A stretch of 64,000 nucleotides of DNA, from contig OZ022508.1 in assembly GCA_963989385.1 (NCBI GenBank), positions 55,777,087-55,841,086 of the forward strand, in the 5' to 3' direction. The position numbers were made by a program, and so were the translations under genes. Every line of letters begins with the position of its first letter. Position 1 is the first letter of the stretch. Source of the stretch: Ctena decussata. Its lineage: Eukaryota > Mollusca > Bivalvia > Lucinida > Lucinidae. The notes under the pieces were generated by a model. That model searched no databases. It saw only the letters and a program-made list of their open reading frames with translations, and was not told the origin of the DNA. Positions 59,266 to 64,000 of the stretch are shown here, piece by piece.

Positions 59266-61239
59266 GACACAATAAATATTCAGGTTTTCTGTAACGTTTT
59301 ACGTTTTTAATGCCCATGTACTCCATTTTGTATTTAAAGTTTTTGAACGGCTCACATCTGCATGCATTTAAACTCATCAATATTATAGCAGTTTCAATAT
59401 CTATGTGTATATCCAACTCTTGTGTCTTATTTTGAACAGATTTTGTCTAGTTCATATCCCCATCTTTATGCATTTTTGTATTTCCATCAATATTTCTAGT
59501 AAGTGTGTGACTTTTTTCCATTTCATTTGGGTATTTTATTAACCTTAAAGCACAAACAACGAAAATAAGTGAATTTGCAGACAGTATACATCCAGATGAG
59601 GCACTCATAATAAGCCACCTGATCTGGTTCTACACTGTTTACCCACTAGACTTTGGATTCATAATGAAGTATTTTTTTTTTTGAATTTGCAAACATAAAT
59701 TTTGTTATCTGCTTTTATAGGCACTTCATGGGTTAAAACAGCTGCGTGATGATGATGATGATTTCTAACCATTTCTAACGAGTTATTTAACAGCTCTGAG
59801 TTTCTTTCTTACTTTCGCATGATTTGATTCATTTTTTTTTATATCTGCTCTAATTCAACATTTAAATGAATGTATTCACATGTCATCAATAGGCTGATAT
59901 AACATTTCACTGACTATATTAGGTTTTTAGTCTTTCAACATCTTAACAATACTTTCTGCTCCACAAATATTGAAATTATTCACTGGTAATGATGTTCAAT
60001 GTCATGCGGTTTCTTTTGAAACAAAATCCAGGACCTAAAGTTTGTGATACGAAACAGTATACAGCTCAGCCTAGTATGAGGATGTTTGATTTCTTTGAGC
60101 TGTGAACTGCAGCGTTTTGAATTCAAAATACTAAAAATACTCTTAATATTGGGATTTAAACAAATTACTGTAACTTAAACTACTGTAAAACATTTTGTTC
60201 TGGCTATAATCATCTCTCATGCAGGGCTGCTCTTTAAGGAGCAGTCAGAAATGGGCCTCCACCTTTTGCTCAGGAATTTCTATCCTAATTTTGATAAACA
60301 TTTCAGTTTAAACATTCTAACATGAGGATTTTCATATTGAAGGGTTTTCATCTATAAAGGACTCATGCAAACATCAAGACTTTACAGTGCATTATATTTT
60401 TTGCTGTTTACGACAAGTGATCAATAGCCTATAAGTGGATAACAAACTAAGTCTTACAAATAATCGAAGATACTACTTATGGCTATTGCTACTCAAATGG
60501 TACAATAAGATCTACAATAAAATCCTCGAAAATCCCCTGGCGTCTCAAGTTCAACAACATTTTACTGAAGCCATACTGTGCACTTGAGTTGAAATGGTCC
60601 GCACAAGAACAGATTCCTTACAGTTCAAAGAGCTGAGAACCAGCTACACAGACTGATGAGTAATTTGTTTTCACTACCAAGTAGTGTGAGCAGGGAAGAC
60701 AGTATAGCCTTACAGTAGTCTTATTTGTAGTATAAGACTACAAAAATGAGCAATTTCACTGAATTGTCACAATTCACAAAAGCAATAAGGTTCCCTTTTT
60801 AGAGTGCCACTCCTTTTAAGAGTGCTTTATTTGTTTGAACTGCAAGTGTTAAAGGAGAGTACATTGCACCTTCCAATATCACTGAACTGTTTTATAGTCA
60901 AACAAACCACTTGAAAATTTAAAATGGTGAAATCAAATAGAGCTGAAAAAAAAAAAAAGAAATTTCAAAACTGACCAGAAACTCTGTTTTAAATGTTTAA
61001 TTTGAGGAAGATAAACATAGATCATTAAATATTCCTCACTTTGCAATGTGTTGTTCCAAAAATACTGTATCCCTAGTAGATACTGCATAAAAAGATAGCA
61101 GATTTCCGAAAGGCTGCATTTTTGTTACGCCGTAACAACGTGACAATTGTAACAGGTGCCTTCTTCAGCTTTGAGCACAACTGGTTGTATAAATAAATAT
61201 TGAACAGCTAATTTTTGCTTGATGATGCAACTAAGGATA
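59266..61239. other. 5' flank of the carboxypeptidase gene
   Basis: Probable promoter and upstream region. I see no convincing TATA box, initiator or X-box here. A dispersed repeat lies at 59543-59740, and a long A-run near 60948-60959. No ORF of interest. Confidence 0.5.
59543..59740. mobile_element. Dispersed MITE-like repeat M5, upstream copy
   Basis: Shares CATCCAGATGAGGCAC and the outer GCACTTCATGGGTTAA with the copy at 58470. It lies about 330 bp upstream of the start codon, in the likely promoter region. Confidence 0.62.
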
Positions 61240-63485
61240 GTGTAAAAGATAGTGTAACAAGTGTGACTATAAAAAATGGCCCATTTCTGTTCTGAAACAA
61301 CTGTGACATTTGTAAATAGTGTATTTTACCTTAGAAAAAGAGTTTCATTGTGAAACAAACTGAGACAAACTGTGACTAAAACAATTTATGGCTAAAATAT
61401 TTCTAGGTGATAAAGCCAAAAAAAAGCGTGACGAGTGTAACAAGCTTGACAATGAAAAAAAATGGCCGATCCCTAGTCTGCGACAACTGTGACATTTGTA
61501 AACAGTGTATTTTACCTGAGAAAAAGAGTTTCATTGTGAAACAAACTGGGACAAACCGTGACTAAAACATTTATGCTGAAAATCTTTTTTGGTGAGACAG
61601 CCAAAAAAAAGCGCAACAAGTGTAACAACTGTTACAATGAAAAAAATTGGCCCATCCCTGGTCTGAAACAACTGTGACATTTGTAGACAATGTATTTTAA
61701 ATGAGAAAAAGAGTTTCATTGTGAAATAAACTGAGACAAACTGTGACTTAAACAGTTTATGGCTTAAATCTTTTTTAATGAGACAGCCAAAAAAAGCGCG
61801 ACATTTGTAACAAGTGTGACAATGAAAAAAATTGGCCCATCCTTGGTCTGCAACAACTGTGACATTTGTAGACAATGTATTTTAAATGAGAAAAAGAGTT
61901 TCATTGTGAAACAAACTGAGACAAACCGTGACTAAAACATTTATGCTGAAAATCTTTTATGTTGAGACAGTCAAAAAAAAGCGCGACAAGTGTAACAAGT
62001 GTGACAATGAAAACAATTGGCCCATCCCTGGGTTGAAACAACTGTGACATTTGTAGACAGTGTATTTTACCTAAGAAAACCAGTTTCATTGTGAAACAAA
62101 CTGAGACAAACTGTGACTTAAACAGTTTATGGCTTAAATCTTTTTTAATGAGACAGCCAAAAAAGCGCGACATTTGTAACAAGTGTGACAATGAAAAAAA
62201 TTGGCCCATCCTTGGTCTGCAACAACTGTGACATTTGTAGGCAATCTATTTTAAATGAGAAAAAGAGTTTTATTGTGAAACAAACTGAGACAAACCGTGA
62301 CTAAAACATTTATGCTGAAATTCTTTTTTGGTGAGACAGCCAAAAAAAAGCGCGACAAGTGTAACAAGTGTGACAATGAAAAAAATTGGCCCATCCCTGG
62401 GTTGAAACAACTGTGACATTTGTAGACAGTGTATTTTACCTAAGAAAACCAGTTTCATTGTGAAACAAACTGAGACAAACCGTGACAAAAACAATTAATG
62501 CTGAAATTCTTTTTTGATGAGACAGCCAAAAAAAAGCGCGACAAGTGTAACAACTGTGACAATGAAAAAAATTGCCCATCCCTGGTCTGAAACAACTGTG
62601 ACATTTGTAGACAGTGTATTTTAAATGAGAAAAAGAGGGTCATTGTGAAACAAACTGAGACAGACCGTGACTAAAACAATTTATGCTGAAAATCTTGTTT
62701 GATGAGACAGCCCAAAAGACAGCCTGTAACAAGTGTGACACTGAAAAAAATTGGCCATTCCCTGGTCTGCAACAACTGTGACATTTGTAGACAGTGTATT
62801 TTAAATGAGAAAAAGAGTGTCATTGTGAAACAAACTGAGACAAACTGTGACTTAAACAGTTCATGGCTTAAATCTTTTTAATGAGACAGCCAAAAAAAGC
62901 AAGACATTTGTAACAAGTGTGACAATGAAAAAAATTGGCCCATCCTTGGTCTGCAACAACTGTGACATTTGTAGGCAATCTATTTTAAATGAGAAAAAGA
63001 GTTTCATTGTGAAACAAACTGAGTCAAACCGTGACTAAAACATTTATGCTGAAAATCTTTTATGGTGAGACAGCCAAAAAAAAAGCGCGACAAGTGTAAC
63101 AAGTGTGACAATGAAAAAAATGGCCCATCCCTGGGTTGAAACAACTGTGACATTTGTAGACAGTGTATTTTACCTAAGAAAACCAGTTTCATTGTGAAAT
63201 AAACTGAGACAAACCGTGACTTAAACATTTATGCTGAAAATCTTTTTTGGTGAGACAGCCAAAAAAAAGCGTGACAAGTGTAACAAGTGTGACACTGAAA
63301 AAAATTGGCCATTCCCTGGTCTGCAACAACTGTGACATTTGTAGACAGTGTATTTTAAATAAGAAAAAGAGTTTCATTGTGAAACAAACTGAGACAAACT
63401 GTGACTTAAACAGTTTATGGCTAAAATATTTCTTGGTTATACAGCCAAAAAAAGCGCGACATTTGTAACAAGTGTGACAATGAAA
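61240..63485 (+). repeat. Satellite array, about 12 monomers of 184 bp
   Basis: Anchor AACTGTGACATTTGTA recurs 12 times at an average spacing of about 184 bp. Monomers share AAAAGCGCGACAAGTGTAAC, TTTCATTGTGAAACAAACTG and short TGTGACA sub-motifs. Variant classes alternate (see findings). It ends directly against a Helitron-like start at 63486. Short ORFs on both strands are by-products of the repeat. Confidence 0.95.
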
Positions 63486-64000
63486 ACAAGAGGGCCATGA
63501 GGCCCTGAATTGCTCACCCGAGCAATTGGCAAAGTGGCTTTTTCTTATATCTGAAATTGTCAAACTATGAGTCTTGGGTCAAAAGTCAAAGAATGACCAT
63601 GACCTCTAGTACTCATAAAGATAACTGTATTTACCAATTTTAGGCCTAAATCTTCAAAACTTTCCATGAAATCTTATGTTCTAGCATTTTCCCATATTTG
63701 ACCTTGCCGTAAAATATTCAAGGTCAACCCAAGGTCACCATTTTGAACAATCTTGATAGTACTGGAGTACCCCTTGCTACATACTAAGTTTCAAGGCCAT
63801 CAGTCAATTGGTTCTGGAGAAGAAGATTTTTAAAGGTTTTTACTATTATTGGGCATGGCGGCCATGTTGGTCATGTGACCTGGGCCGTTTGAACAAAATT
63901 TCATTCCTTCAACACCTGAAAGCTCTATATGAAATTTGATTACAATTGGTCCAGTGGTTTTTGAGGAGATTGTTTGAAATTGTAAAAATATGAGAGTTCT
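63486..64000 (+). mobile_element. Helitron-like element H5, 5' part, cut by window end
   Basis: Starts ACAAGAGGGCCATGAGGCCC followed by TGCTCACCCGAGCAATTGGC (both hairpins), in the same style as H1. The following sequence with AAGGTCACCATTTTGAACAA is the first monomer-like unit. Confidence 0.65.

Noticed and set aside
61531..63563. Minus-strand ORFs with repeated MSQLFQ and FFGCL peptides, which might be a repeat protein
   Set aside because: They come from the 184-bp satellite. The period is not a multiple of three, frames break at each monomer, and there is no start, splice or domain logic.

Overview
This is a eukaryotic, AT-rich, intron-rich and repeat-laden window. The repeat types (tRNA-derived SINEs with perfect target duplications, many palindromic MITEs, and Helitron-like elements with minisatellite cores ending in a short hairpin) and the protein sequence point to a lophotrochozoan invertebrate, most likely a bivalve mollusc. 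The species is not determined.

One protein-coding gene, on the minus strand, occupies almost the whole window. I assembled 20 coding exons from 59211 down to 5576, all with GT/AG borders and mutually compatible phases. They give an open frame of 885 codons (884 residues plus stop). The product is a cytosolic carboxypeptidase of the M14 CCP2/CCP3 (AGBL2/AGBL3) type, which trims glutamates from tubulin tails, mainly in cilia and centrioles. The N-terminal CCP domain and the zinc carboxypeptidase core (HPGE, NPDGV, DLNR, DLHGH and the catalytic Glu before an exon junction) are all present. A further phase-compatible exon at 1203-1272 suggests a second, longer C-terminus that continues out of the window.

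Layout: 1-29.7 kb holds the 3' exons coding for the Ser/Lys-rich tail, spread over large introns. 29.7-37.1 kb holds the closely spaced catalytic exons. 37.1-44.6 kb is one intron filled with nested tandem-repeat elements and poly-G tracts. 44.6-52.9 kb holds the exons of the N-terminal domain plus a rearranged Tc1-like element (46879-48455) and a foldback element (50476-51066). 52.9-58.8 kb is the first intron, with a 330-bp palindrome and a 1.37-kb TA-flanked element. 59.2-61.2 kb is the 5' flank. 61.2-63.5 kb is a satellite array of about 184-bp monomers, and the window ends inside another Helitron-like repeat.

The most interesting observations are: (1) two intronic minisatellite arrays whose monomers carry near-perfect X-box (RFX-type) motifs, lying inside a gene of the cilium pathway; (2) a tandem duplication of a splice acceptor plus the 5' part of a catalytic exon, which would create a premature stop if used; (3) a choice between a terminal exon and further splicing at the C-terminus; (4) a Tc1-like element whose 5' end is replaced by an inverted copy of its 3' end; (5) a satellite with higher-order structure. 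I see no CRISPR, operon, functional tRNA or rRNA gene. No second protein-coding gene could be supported.
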